Below the pieces are notes generated by a model. The model made no database searches and was not told the DNA's origin. It was given only the letters and a program-made list of their open reading frames with translations. From Flavobacteriaceae bacterium (GTDB taxonomy: Bacteria; Bacteroidota; Bacteroidia; Flavobacteriales; Flavobacteriaceae), in NCBI GenBank assembly GCA_013042825.1, contig JABDPL010000078.1, forward strand, positions 1 to 7,226: DNA of 7,226 bases. The letters run 5' to 3'. Below are positions 1-6,925 of the stretch, piece after piece (the first letter of the stretch is position 1; the number at the start of each line of letters is the position of its first letter). The position numbers and the translations under genes were made by a program.

Positions 1-424
1 GCCCTACACTTACAATCCTGACATTAACGGTAATTTTGTGATCACCGTCCTGGACAGGGAGGATCCTTCAATTGAAGCCGATTATACAATGGTTCACTTT
101 TCACTACAGCATGACGAATTGTTGGGTGAGGATATTTACGTCTATGGCAATTACAATAATTATGCTTTGAATGAATCGAATCGTATGGAATTCAATCCAA
201 ACACCGGTTATTACGAAAAAGCCATGCTTTTAAAGCAAGGTTTCTATAATTATAAATATGTGCTGGTGAATAAGAACAACGAATTAGACGAAGGGGCCAT
301 AAGCGGTAACTTCGATGTGACCGAGAATAATTACAAGGTTATTGTTTACTACAGGGAGTTGGGCGGCAGATATGACCGGATTATCGGATTTGGGGAAGGA
401 AGCTCCCTAAAAATCTCAAACTAA
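1..424 (+). CDS. T9SS plug-family (DUF5103) protein, C-terminal part
   Basis: Only the last 140 codons are present. The reading frame is open from base 2 and ends at TAA 422-424; the true start lies outside the window. The fragment opens with PYTYNPDINGNFVI, which I recognise as typical of the Bacteroidota family first called DUF5103 and later linked to the plug protein of the type IX secretion system. In that system the plug is reported to close the periplasmic mouth of the SprA outer-membrane translocon when no PorV-cargo complex occupies it, so the protein should act at the inner face of the outer membrane. The visible part looks all-beta. The stretch from DIYVYGNYNNYAL through GYYEKAMLLKQGFYNYKYV resembles an E-set/CBM48-type sandwich. 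The downstream neighbour apaG is on the same strand after 109 bases and has its own candidate promoter. Family assignment rests on recalled similarity; the role is inferred from the family. Confidence 0.82.
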   Translation, partial: PYTYNPDINGNFVITVLDREDPSIEADYTMVHFSLQHDELLGEDIYVYGNYNNYALNESNRMEFNPNTGYYEKAMLLKQGFYNYKYVLVNKNNELDEGAISGNFDVTENNYKVIVYYRELGGRYDRIIGFGEGSSLKISN

Positions 425-490
425 GCAGATTATTTTGTTAAATTTATATTAGAATTTGGATATTTAGCCCAGTGCGCCTCCATATTTTAC

Positions 491-498
491 TATTTTTG
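491..498 (+). promoter_or_regulatory. Candidate Bacteroidota -7 box for apaG
   Basis: TATTTTTG matches the TAnnTTTG -7 element used by the primary sigma factor of Bacteroidota. It lies 35 bases before the apaG ATG, about the same distance as the box ahead of pruA in this window. No convincing TTG/TTTG -33 element sits at the usual spacing; the nearest TTTG (455-458) is too far upstream. The apaG leader has no Shine-Dalgarno sequence, as is common in this phylum. The box suggests apaG can be transcribed independently of the plug gene. Confidence 0.45.
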
Positions 499-533
499 TT
501 TACTTTTAAAACTAGAGACTATTAACACTGACC

Positions 534-920
534 ATGGTACAACAAGTAACCAGAGGGATTAAAATTTCGGTTGAAACCAATTTTGAAGGTACCTTTTACA
601 AGAATTACAAGGTACATTTCGCTTTTGGTTACAAGGTTACTATCGAGAACCAAAGTAAGGATTCTGTGCAGTTAAATTCGCGTCACTGGCGTATACTCGA
701 CGCTCTGAACAATGTTGAGATCGTAGATGGTGAGGGCGTAATTGGCAAAAAGCCGGTCCTCAAACCCGGAGAATCCCATACGTACAATTCTGGGTGTTTA
801 CTCTCTTCCCCTTTTGGTGCCATGCAGGGCCATTACAATATGGTCAATTTTACAACTACAAAGCAGTTTAAAGTAATAATCCCAACATTCAAGTTAAGTG
901 CTGCGTTCGCGCTCAACTAA
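534..920 (+). CDS. apaG: ApaG family protein (Co2+/Mg2+ efflux-associated)
   Basis: This is a 128-residue, full-length ApaG. The family is a single fibronectin III/immunoglobulin-like beta sandwich of about 125-130 residues. Visible family signatures are N-terminal VTRGIKISVETNFEG, then SRHWRILDALN near residues 48-58, the glycine-rich GEGVIG, LKPGESHTYNSG, SSPFGAMQGHYNM, and the C-terminal IPTFKLSAAFALN. ApaG was named from Salmonella/E. coli work on cobalt resistance and magnesium efflux, but its biochemical role is still unsettled; the same fold is found in some F-box and polymerase-associated proteins. The cytoplasmic location is inferred from the lack of a signal peptide. The ATG at 534 is chosen because it gives the family's usual N-terminus. 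Its last 8 bases overlap the 3' end of the opposing gene ending at 913, so no terminator can lie between them. Confidence 0.95.
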   Translation: MVQQVTRGIKISVETNFEGTFYKNYKVHFAFGYKVTIENQSKDSVQLNSRHWRILDALNNVEIVDGEGVIGKKPVLKPGESHTYNSGCLLSSPFGAMQGHYNMVNFTTTKQFKVIIPTFKLSAAFALN

Positions 921-1914
921 TTTTCTCAATCAATTCGAACCTGAAATTATTACCATATTGCTCGATATGGAAAAATTTACAGTTACTGTAATGAATGAAG
1001 GTAAAGGTTTCCGAATAGACAAATCCGTGATCATCTACCCTGTATAGTCCGTTAACGTCAATATGGCCGTAAGGAGATACCCTGCGAAAGCGAAAGACCA
1101 GTTCTGTATCGGTTTCGTAAAGTTCAAACCAGGCCCCGGCGGCAATGCCTCCCAGCCATTGGGCATGACTACTCAGACCATCAACGGGTTTTGGCCGCAA
1201 GGTCCCGATAAAATCTGAGTTATGCCCTTTTAGCCGATCAAGAAAATATTTCCGGTTTTCTCGTCTGGTATTTGAGGTGAATTCGGAAATAGCACCTTCA
1301 GGAGAAACTTCATAAACATGATTCATTGTATCGGCTATTACCACATTTCCGATGGTGCTGGGGGTAAACCATGTTGAACGGATCAGGCGCTTTTTGAGTT
1401 TTTTATCTGTAACTGCTGCGATGAGCGCTCCGGTTACGAAGCGTGCACAATTGCAGCCATCCTCAATGAATGCCGCATATCTTATAAAATCACGCTTTTG
1501 CATCCTATTGATATGTTTCCTGGCCTCCTCGTAATCAATGGCATCGCAAACCGATGCGATTAGTTTACCATCGCCATGGGTTTGACGTGGATGTGTACCC
1601 AGATAAATCAAGATTTCCTCAAGGTTTGATATAGTATTACCGTTTAAATGCGCCTTTAGTGGAAAATCAAGTTCATGATCGGTATCCTTTCCCCTGACCC
1701 GGCCATGGGGCTCAGGTGTGATATATCGGCCAAAATCGTGATACTCCAGTTCACCGGTGGCCTTGTTTATCAGTACAAGTGCAGCATGACCCGCCCGGAC
1801 ATAGTTCTTTTTTCCAATTCCAAAATACTTCAAATAAGGTGAATACCATTCATCGGCTACCATAACAACGGTTTCCGGATAGGCCATCACTATCATTAAA
1901 CCCGAATCAGTCAT
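913..1914 (-). CDS. Conserved Bacteroidota protein, possible permuted NlpC/P60-like fold
   Basis: This 333-residue protein has no signal peptide or membrane segment. I do not know a demonstrated function. It resembles a conserved Bacteroidota hypothetical family (possibly DUF6695, from memory and unverified). Residues 41-63 contain GHAALVLIN followed by EYHDFGRY, and residues 152-159 read DGCNCARF, continuing VTGAL. An early His in a GHA strand followed later by N-C-x-x-F-V is the order seen in circularly permuted NlpC/P60 papain-like proteins such as LRAT/HRASLS (NCEHFV). H43 and C156 are therefore candidate catalytic residues, with C154 as an alternative. The C-terminal 90 residues (WLGGIAAGAWFELYE onward) look like a separate beta-rich domain with little helix. 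The ATG (1914-1912) lies inside the end of the upstream NRDE gene, giving an 8-base overlap that suggests translational coupling. The stop at 915-913 overlaps the end of apaG on the other strand. Confidence 0.8.
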   Translation of the reverse strand: MTDSGLMIVMAYPETVVMVADEWYSPYLKYFGIGKKNYVRAGHAALVLINKATGELEYHDFGRYITPEPHGRVRGKDTDHELDFPLKAHLNGNTISNLEEILIYLGTHPRQTHGDGKLIASVCDAIDYEEARKHINRMQKRDFIRYAAFIEDGCNCARFVTGALIAAVTDKKLKKRLIRSTWFTPSTIGNVVIADTMNHVYEVSPEGAISEFTSNTRRENRKYFLDRLKGHNSDFIGTLRPKPVDGLSSHAQWLGGIAAGAWFELYETDTELVFRFRRVSPYGHIDVNGLYRVDDHGFVYSETFTFIHYSNCKFFHIEQYGNNFRFELIEKIS

Positions 1915-2632
1915 TGCTAAGCTGTGATACCCGCAGGTTTTTACGAATTGTACGCTTATGAACCAGGTCTTTATAAAGCATGGAGACCTCCGTTCCTATG
2001 CGTTGAACCTGCGTTATGCTGGTGGTTTGAACATAACCCCTGTTCATCACCAAACCATAATCGAGATTTCCTGCCTCTTTTTTTTCATGGAAATCCAGTA
2101 AAACATCCGGTGTAAGCCTATGCTCTTCTCTAAAGTCTTCAAACCACTGTTGCCTTTGTGCTTTCATATGTTCGTCATAAAGTGTTGACGACGACCATAG
2201 TCTGGGCGCATTGGGTGAGTGCGTGAGGTATTTCTTATTTCCGTCCCAGATAAACTCCAAGAGACGAAGATCCTGCTTCCAATCAAGAATAATCATGGTG
2301 AACGGTTCAATACCAGAACAATCCAGGCTATCTATTGCCTCTAAAGTCGATGTGGCAACCAAAAGAGTTTTAGCGATATTTCCCCTGCTTTCCCTGTAAG
2401 GTGGTTTTCTTTTATGTTTTTTGAATGCGCCGTTTAAAACACAAACAAGCCTGTTCCTGTCGCTAATGCCAATCCATGTCCCTCCCGCGTTGGCATCCAT
2501 AGGATACAACAGCTTTCTCTTATCGACAACCTGATAATCAGGCATAAATGTCTTGCGCTCGGGTGATTCATCCCGATTAGAGGTCAGGATGAAATCGTTT
2601 CCCGAAGTAGGAATAAAGGTTACTGTACACAT
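1907..2632 (-). CDS. NRDE family protein (TANGO2-like)
   Basis: The 241-residue product begins MCTVTFIPTSGNDFILTSNR and carries the name-giving N-R-D-E motif at residues 19-22, followed by SPER. This defines the NRDE/TANGO2 family (COG3332), which has an Ntn-hydrolase-like organisation. The conserved Cys2 would become N-terminal after Met removal, as in Ntn hydrolases. Other family features are AGGTWIGISDRNRLVCVLNG near residues 49-68 and NAPRLWSSSTLYD in the middle. Human TANGO2 is linked to metabolic disease and lipid or heme handling, but the bacterial function is not established. I chose the ATG at 2632-2630: the frame runs upstream to a TTG at 2662, but that start would add ten residues and bury Cys2. 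The gene is first in a minus-strand pair with the papain-like protein, overlapping it by 8 bases, and is divergent from pruA. No Shine-Dalgarno is visible. Confidence 0.9.
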   Translation of the reverse strand: MCTVTFIPTSGNDFILTSNRDESPERKTFMPDYQVVDKRKLLYPMDANAGGTWIGISDRNRLVCVLNGAFKKHKRKPPYRESRGNIAKTLLVATSTLEAIDSLDCSGIEPFTMIILDWKQDLRLLEFIWDGNKKYLTHSPNAPRLWSSSTLYDEHMKAQRQQWFEDFREEHRLTPDVLLDFHEKKEAGNLDYGLVMNRGYVQTTSITQVQRIGTEVSMLYKDLVHKRTIRKNLRVSQLSND

Positions 2633-2777
2633 GCGATTTACAGTCAGATATATCACTGGCAACTTACAAAAAATGATTTTTTAATTCCAAAGTTCAATGG
2701 ATTTCTACATGAAAAAAATGTTCAAAATAACGTAACTTTGCAGCTCAAATTCAACTCACCAAAAAACAAAAACACAT
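2633..2777. promoter_or_regulatory. Divergent intergenic region between NRDE gene and pruA
   Basis: These 145 bases must hold the promoters of both the minus-strand NRDE pair and pruA. The region is AT-rich, with an A6-TGA-T6 inverted stretch at 2668-2682. For pruA a clear -7 box is present (separate entry). For the minus strand no perfect TAnnTTTG is found. One-mismatch candidates are GAACTTTG (2695-2688, about 55 bases before the NRDE ATG), TTATTTTG (2730-2723) and TGAATTTG (2753-2746). I see no recognisable operator palindrome or riboswitch. Confidence 0.5.
2733..2740 (+). promoter_or_regulatory. Candidate Bacteroidota -7 box for pruA
   Basis: TAACTTTG is a perfect match to the TAnnTTTG -7 element and ends 37 bases before the pruA ATG. 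A -33 TTG at normal spacing is not evident. The implied leader is short, A-rich (ACCAAAAAACAAAAACACAT before the ATG) and lacks a Shine-Dalgarno sequence, as is usual for highly translated Bacteroidota genes. Confidence 0.6.
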
Positions 2778-4409
2778 ATGGCATCAGGATTTTATAATGT
2801 CCCAATAGCAACAAATGAACCCGTGAGATCCTATGCTCCGGGAAGCAAGGAACGTGAAAGCCTTCTTGCAGCGTATAAAGCGATGTATCGTGATCATGTC
2901 GATATCCCGTTTTATATCGGTGGAAAGGAGATCAGGACGGGTAATACGGTCAGTATTAATCCGCCACACGATCACCAGCATAGCGTGGGGCAGTTTCACC
3001 TGGCTGAAAAGCACCATATTGAAGAGGCTGTTGATTCAGTTATGGAAGCCCGGAAACAATGGACCCGGACACCATGGCAGGACAGGGCAGCAATCTTTTT
3101 GAAAGCTGCAGAGCTACTCGCAGGACCATTTCGTGACCGGTTGAATGCTGCTACAATGATCTGTCAGTCGAAAAATGTTATGCAGGCCGAGATCGACTCA
3201 GCTTGTGAACTGATCGATTTTTTCAGATTCAATGTTAAATTCATGACTGAGATCTACAGCAATCAGCCTGAATCGGCACCTGGGATATGGAACAGAATGG
3301 AATACAGGGCTCTTGAGGGCTTCGTCTATGCTATAACACCTTTCAATTTTACCTCGATTGCAGGGAATTTGCCAGCGGCACCCGCCCTTATGGGTAATGT
3401 GGTAATATGGAAGCCGGCCAGGACACAAATCTATTCTGCCAAGGTAATAATGGACCTATTTAAAGCAGCTGGGCTACCTGATGGCGTGATTAATATGGTG
3501 ACCGGAAGCTCTTCGATGATCACCGAAGTATTGCTTGACAGCAAGCACCTAACCGGTGTCCATTTCACAGGATCGACAGGCGTATTCAATAGTTTCTGGG
3601 AGCAGATTGGCAGGAATGTTAACCTCGGAAAATATATTTCTTACCCGAGGATAGTGGGCGAAACGGGTGGTAAGGACTTTGTCTGGATGCATTCAAGCGC
3701 CGATCCAAAGGAAGTATCAACAGCCTTGGCCAGAGGCGCCTTCGAATACCAGGGTCAAAAATGTTCTGCTGCCTCACGCGCCTATATTCCTGAAAGCCAA
3801 TGGGAAGCAGTAAGGGATTACCTGGTTGAGGATGTCAAATCCTTCAAAATGGGAAGCCCGGAGGACACCTCTAATTTCATAAATGCCGTTATTGACAGGC
3901 GGGCGTTCGACAAGCTTTCGTCATATATCGATAATGCCAGGACCGATGATGATGCCGAGATTGTTGTTGGCGGCGGATATGACGATTCAAAGGGATATTT
4001 TATTGAACCAACCGTCATTGTGACCACCAATTCGAAATACGAAACCATGTGTACCGAATTATTCGGTCCGGTGCTTACGATATATGTCTACAAGGATGAC
4101 AACTGGGATCAGGTACTTAAACTGGTTGATCAGACTTCCGAATACGCATTGACCGGTGCTATTTTCAGCAAGGACCGTTATGTTATCGATATAGCTACTC
4201 AGGCTCTTGAAAACTCAGCCGGCAATTTCTATATCAACGATAAGCCAACCGGTGCAGTTGTTGGTCAACAGCCGTTCGGGGGTGCCAGGGGATCAGGAAC
4301 CAATGATAAAGCGGGTTCTGTTTGGAATTTGCTGCGATGGACCTCTAACCGGACCATCAAGGAAACCTTTGTACCGCCTTCGGATTACAGATACCCTTTC
4401 CTGGGATAA
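2778..4409 (+). CDS. pruA: L-glutamate gamma-semialdehyde (P5C) dehydrogenase
   Basis: This 543-residue enzyme oxidises L-glutamate gamma-semialdehyde, the open form of delta-1-pyrroline-5-carboxylate, to glutamate with NAD+. It is the second step of proline catabolism, in the cytoplasm. Aldehyde dehydrogenase landmarks are all present: the catalytic-pocket Asn at N190 in TPFNFTSIAGNLPAAPALMG, VIWKPA (209-214), the NAD-binding FTGSTG (263-268), the Glu at E295 in ETGGKD, and the nucleophile C329 in YQGQKCSAASRAYIP. ELFGPVL (427-433) and the C-terminal GQQPFGGARGSGTNDKAG are typical of P5C dehydrogenases. The length and N-terminus (FYNVPIATNEPVRSYAPGS) fit the single-function, mitochondrial ALDH4A1-like group rather than the long proline dehydrogenase fusion (PutA). 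No proline dehydrogenase gene lies in the window. The ATG at 2778 follows a good -7 box. The gene appears monocistronic: own promoter, and a strong terminator 24 bases after its stop. Confidence 0.97.
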   Translation: MASGFYNVPIATNEPVRSYAPGSKERESLLAAYKAMYRDHVDIPFYIGGKEIRTGNTVSINPPHDHQHSVGQFHLAEKHHIEEAVDSVMEARKQWTRTPWQDRAAIFLKAAELLAGPFRDRLNAATMICQSKNVMQAEIDSACELIDFFRFNVKFMTEIYSNQPESAPGIWNRMEYRALEGFVYAITPFNFTSIAGNLPAAPALMGNVVIWKPARTQIYSAKVIMDLFKAAGLPDGVINMVTGSSSMITEVLLDSKHLTGVHFTGSTGVFNSFWEQIGRNVNLGKYISYPRIVGETGGKDFVWMHSSADPKEVSTALARGAFEYQGQKCSAASRAYIPESQWEAVRDYLVEDVKSFKMGSPEDTSNFINAVIDRRAFDKLSSYIDNARTDDDAEIVVGGGYDDSKGYFIEPTVIVTTNSKYETMCTELFGPVLTIYVYKDDNWDQVLKLVDQTSEYALTGAIFSKDRYVIDIATQALENSAGNFYINDKPTGAVVGQQPFGGARGSGTNDKAGSVWNLLRWTSNRTIKETFVPPSDYRYPFLG

Positions 4410-4433
4410 GAACGCAACGCAAATTATAGTATT

Positions 4434-4462
4434 AAACCTCAAACCATGTTTGAGGTTTTTTT
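4434..4462 (+). terminator. Intrinsic terminator of pruA
   Basis: AAACCTCAAA (4434-4443) pairs perfectly with TTTGAGGTTT (4449-4458) around the five-base loop CCATG. The right arm runs into a T tract, 4456-4462. A ten-pair stem followed by a U-run 24 bases after the pruA stop is a textbook Rho-independent terminator. It separates pruA from the secreted hydrolase gene downstream. Confidence 0.93.
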
Positions 4463-4492
4463 GCTTACAATTTTTCATCAGAAAGCTTTAGA

Positions 4493-4500
4493 TTAATTTG
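4493..4500 (+). promoter_or_regulatory. Weak candidate -7 box for the secreted hydrolase gene
   Basis: TTAATTTG matches TAnnTTTG at seven of eight positions and ends 33 bases before the chosen ATG at 4534. This is similar to the spacing for apaG and pruA. No -33 element at standard distance is visible. A promoter is needed here because the pruA terminator lies just upstream, but this particular site is a guess. Confidence 0.3.
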
Positions 4501-4533
4501 TATCTTATTAGTGCTTTTATCAAACCTTTTGTC

Positions 4534-6906
4534 ATGCAAAAAAAATACTTCTTCATCATTCTGTTATGTCCCATTTTTCTGATCTCCCAAAACGATTTAA
4601 GCGATTTGTTCAGCGCACTCGATAAATCGGAAATGACAACAGACATCTTATTTAATCATGGTTTTAGCTTTTCGAAAATTGCTGATACTGACAAGGATCT
4701 GTTTTCTACAAATGATTTCTTTCAGGGCTATAATGAGTTAGCAACCGCAGCCAACCAACATAACTTCTTAACTTTTGAAAAATTACAAGAGGCCAAAATT
4801 GAGAGTAGGATAACAGACATAATCCCCATAGGTCTGGTCTTTTCTGAATTTGACATAATCAATGACCAGGCTCTTGAAAATGGGGATGTTCATATAACAA
4901 ATGGAAAACTGCGAAAATCGGCTACTTCTGAAAATCCCATTTTCGAGATCAGGAGAAAGTTGTTTGCGGCTCCATTCAGGGAATCATTTGACAAGGCATC
5001 ATTGAAGTTCGTATTAGACGATAGATTCTTCGTGAATACCTCACCCTCCAGAATAACAGGCATTAATGTTGATTTTAACGATGGAAATGGATTAAGAAAA
5101 GTAAACATAAACCAGGTCATTTCAGTTAATTACCCGTCCTCCGGAACTAAAGAACTCGTGTTCAATATAGTCCTGGAGAGCGGGGAGATCCTCACGAGTC
5201 GATCACTAGTCCATGTAAAAGATTCCGCGATCTCAGGTTCCCGTCACGCACAAGTTTTCTTTACTTCATCGATTACCCCAGATCTGTCGGCTTATGGTGA
5301 GCCCGTAAGCTACCCCGGTGAAGGCGAGTATGAGATATTTCTGGACACTACAGATGGTGTTCTGGATAAACCGATAATAGTAGTTGATGGATTCGATCCT
5401 GGTGATGCAAGGTCCGTTGCGGCTTTATATGGCTCTTTGAGTTATACCGATACCGGTGGCCCTCAGAATCTTGCCGATAATTTACGTGCTGAAGGTTTCG
5501 ATGTAGTTATATTGAACTTTCCTGTATACACAAGGGCAGCCGATATGTCGGAAATAGACGGGGGTACCGATTTTATCGAGCGTAATGCAATGCTTTTGGT
5601 AGACCTGATCACTATTATCAACGGCAGTAAAACCGGCAGTGAACAGAATGTGATCATCGGTCCAAGCATGGGTGGATTAATAACCAGGTATGCATTGAAC
5701 TATATGGAAAATCAGAGTCTTCCTCACGATACGAGGTTGTTTCTGTCATTTGACTCACCACACCGAGGTGCTAATGTCCCCATAGGCCTGCAACATCAAA
5801 TCAATTTCCTTGCCTTTGGATTAGGTGGTAACAACGTTGTTGAATTACAGGAAGTAATTAATGGCATTGCTAAATCTCCTGCAGCAAGGCAAATGCTTGT
5901 TGATCATCTCGAGTCGCACCTGCTTGGCTCAAGTATCGTAGATTTCGATCCTTCCCTGCTACTACCGGACCCCCATCCCTGGAAAGACATTTTTGATACT
6001 AACATCAATGCTTTAACGGTTGATGGTTTTCCTCAAACAACTCGAAATGTTGCCATCATTAACGGCAGCGGGATTGGGAATCCTTTCCCGGATAAACTTG
6101 GAGGCGATGTCAATCCAGGATTCAATTTACTGAATGATAATTTTGTAATTGATGTTGTAACATCAACAGCTGCTGATCTGGAGATTAATTATACGCCTGC
6201 CACAGCAAGTGGAAGTCAGCTGGTTAGCTCGGTTGTTATTTCGGTATTCGGATTTCCTGTGATAACATCAACAGCAAATTCACAAGCTTTTACATTCTCT
6301 GACGGGGTCGATGCTGCACCTGGCGGACTTTATGATATGTCTTTATTGGGAGGTTCTTCTCCTCCTACGGGGTTGATATCAGATTTTTTCGATGCACTTA
6401 AAGCGGATTATTTCAACTTCATTCCTGCGGTGAGTGCAATTGCACTGGAAATTACAGCCAATGGTGAGATCGATTGGTACCATGATATAGATATCGGAAC
6501 AGGAACTCCCCCTACCGCGGCTCCTGGTGATGTGATTAACAGCACACCATTCATAAATTGGTATATGCCCGATGATAATGAGGAGCATGTTGAGTTGACC
6601 GAAGCAAATGTGATTTTCGCTCTAACTGAGATAATCCCTGAAGCCCTGGATACTTCATCTCCGGAATTGGAAACGATTCGATTGGAAAAAAATCCGGTTA
6701 AGGATCAAATTGGATTTATAACCAACGAACCTGTTGTGGATACGAAATTGAACATTTATGATCTTAGTGGTCGACTGGTAATGAATAATTCACTTGGCAC
6801 TTTAACAGGAACTACTCATATTCGGATAAACCTCTCTTCCGGTGTTTATATTCTGAAATTGGAATCGGACCAGGGATTTTATACGACCAAATTAGTGGTA
6901 GATTAA
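4534..6906 (+). CDS. Secreted alpha/beta-hydrolase (lipase/esterase-like) with T9SS sorting domain
   Basis: The 790-residue product starts MQKKYFFIILLCPIFLISQN, a Sec signal peptide of about 18-19 residues. The frame continues upstream to a TTG at 4498, but that start would put 12 residues ahead of the signal. Residues about 164-230 look like a PKD-type beta sandwich (INVDFNDG then a hydrophobic strand pair). From about 275 an alpha/beta-hydrolase fold follows: strand KPIIVVDGFDPGD (oxyanion-hole region where HG is usual), the nucleophile elbow G-P-S-M-G with Ser378, and FDSPHRGAN (407-414), like the PHrG motif of lipases. A His near 685 (EEHVEL) or 650 (WYHDID) may complete the triad. About 200 residues between hold an unusual beta-rich insertion. 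Residues about 713-790 form a T9SS type A sorting domain: NPVKDQ, LNIYDLSGRLV, LSSGVYILKLES, TTKLVVD. The protein should be exported by Sec, moved across the outer membrane by T9SS, and released or anchored at the surface. Substrate is unknown; ester or lipid is inferred from the fold. Confidence 0.85.
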   Translation: MQKKYFFIILLCPIFLISQNDLSDLFSALDKSEMTTDILFNHGFSFSKIADTDKDLFSTNDFFQGYNELATAANQHNFLTFEKLQEAKIESRITDIIPIGLVFSEFDIINDQALENGDVHITNGKLRKSATSENPIFEIRRKLFAAPFRESFDKASLKFVLDDRFFVNTSPSRITGINVDFNDGNGLRKVNINQVISVNYPSSGTKELVFNIVLESGEILTSRSLVHVKDSAISGSRHAQVFFTSSITPDLSAYGEPVSYPGEGEYEIFLDTTDGVLDKPIIVVDGFDPGDARSVAALYGSLSYTDTGGPQNLADNLRAEGFDVVILNFPVYTRAADMSEIDGGTDFIERNAMLLVDLITIINGSKTGSEQNVIIGPSMGGLITRYALNYMENQSLPHDTRLFLSFDSPHRGANVPIGLQHQINFLAFGLGGNNVVELQEVINGIAKSPAARQMLVDHLESHLLGSSIVDFDPSLLLPDPHPWKDIFDTNINALTVDGFPQTTRNVAIINGSGIGNPFPDKLGGDVNPGFNLLNDNFVIDVVTSTAADLEINYTPATASGSQLVSSVVISVFGFPVITSTANSQAFTFSDGVDAAPGGLYDMSLLGGSSPPTGLISDFFDALKADYFNFIPAVSAIALEITANGEIDWYHDIDIGTGTPPTAAPGDVINSTPFINWYMPDDNEEHVELTEANVIFALTEIIPEALDTSSPELETIRLEKNPVKDQIGFITNEPVVDTKLNIYDLSGRLVMNNSLGTLTGTTHIRINLSSGVYILKLESDQGFYTTKLVVD

Positions 6907-6925
6907 ACCGAGGGGATATCATAAA

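Noticed and set aside
1352..1534. 60-codon + strand open frame
   Set aside because: It lies wholly antisense inside the 333-residue minus-strand gene and has no recognisable protein features.
1924..2115. 63-codon + strand open frame
   Set aside because: It is antisense to the well-supported NRDE gene and shows no family similarity.
2668..2682. A6-TGA-T6 inverted repeat as a terminator or operator
   Set aside because: It is too short and purely A:T in the stem, and sits where promoters are expected; it is better read as AT-rich promoter DNA.
4498..4533. Upstream TTG start for the secreted hydrolase
   Set aside because: It would place 12 residues in front of a normal signal peptide beginning MQKKYFF, and it overlaps the candidate -7 box.
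6158..6275. 13-base direct repeat TAACATCAACAGC at 6158-6170 and 6263-6275
   Set aside because: The copies are 105 bases apart and in the same frame, encoding a TSTA motif twice within a beta-rich region. No longer similarity flanks them, so chance or local protein bias is enough.
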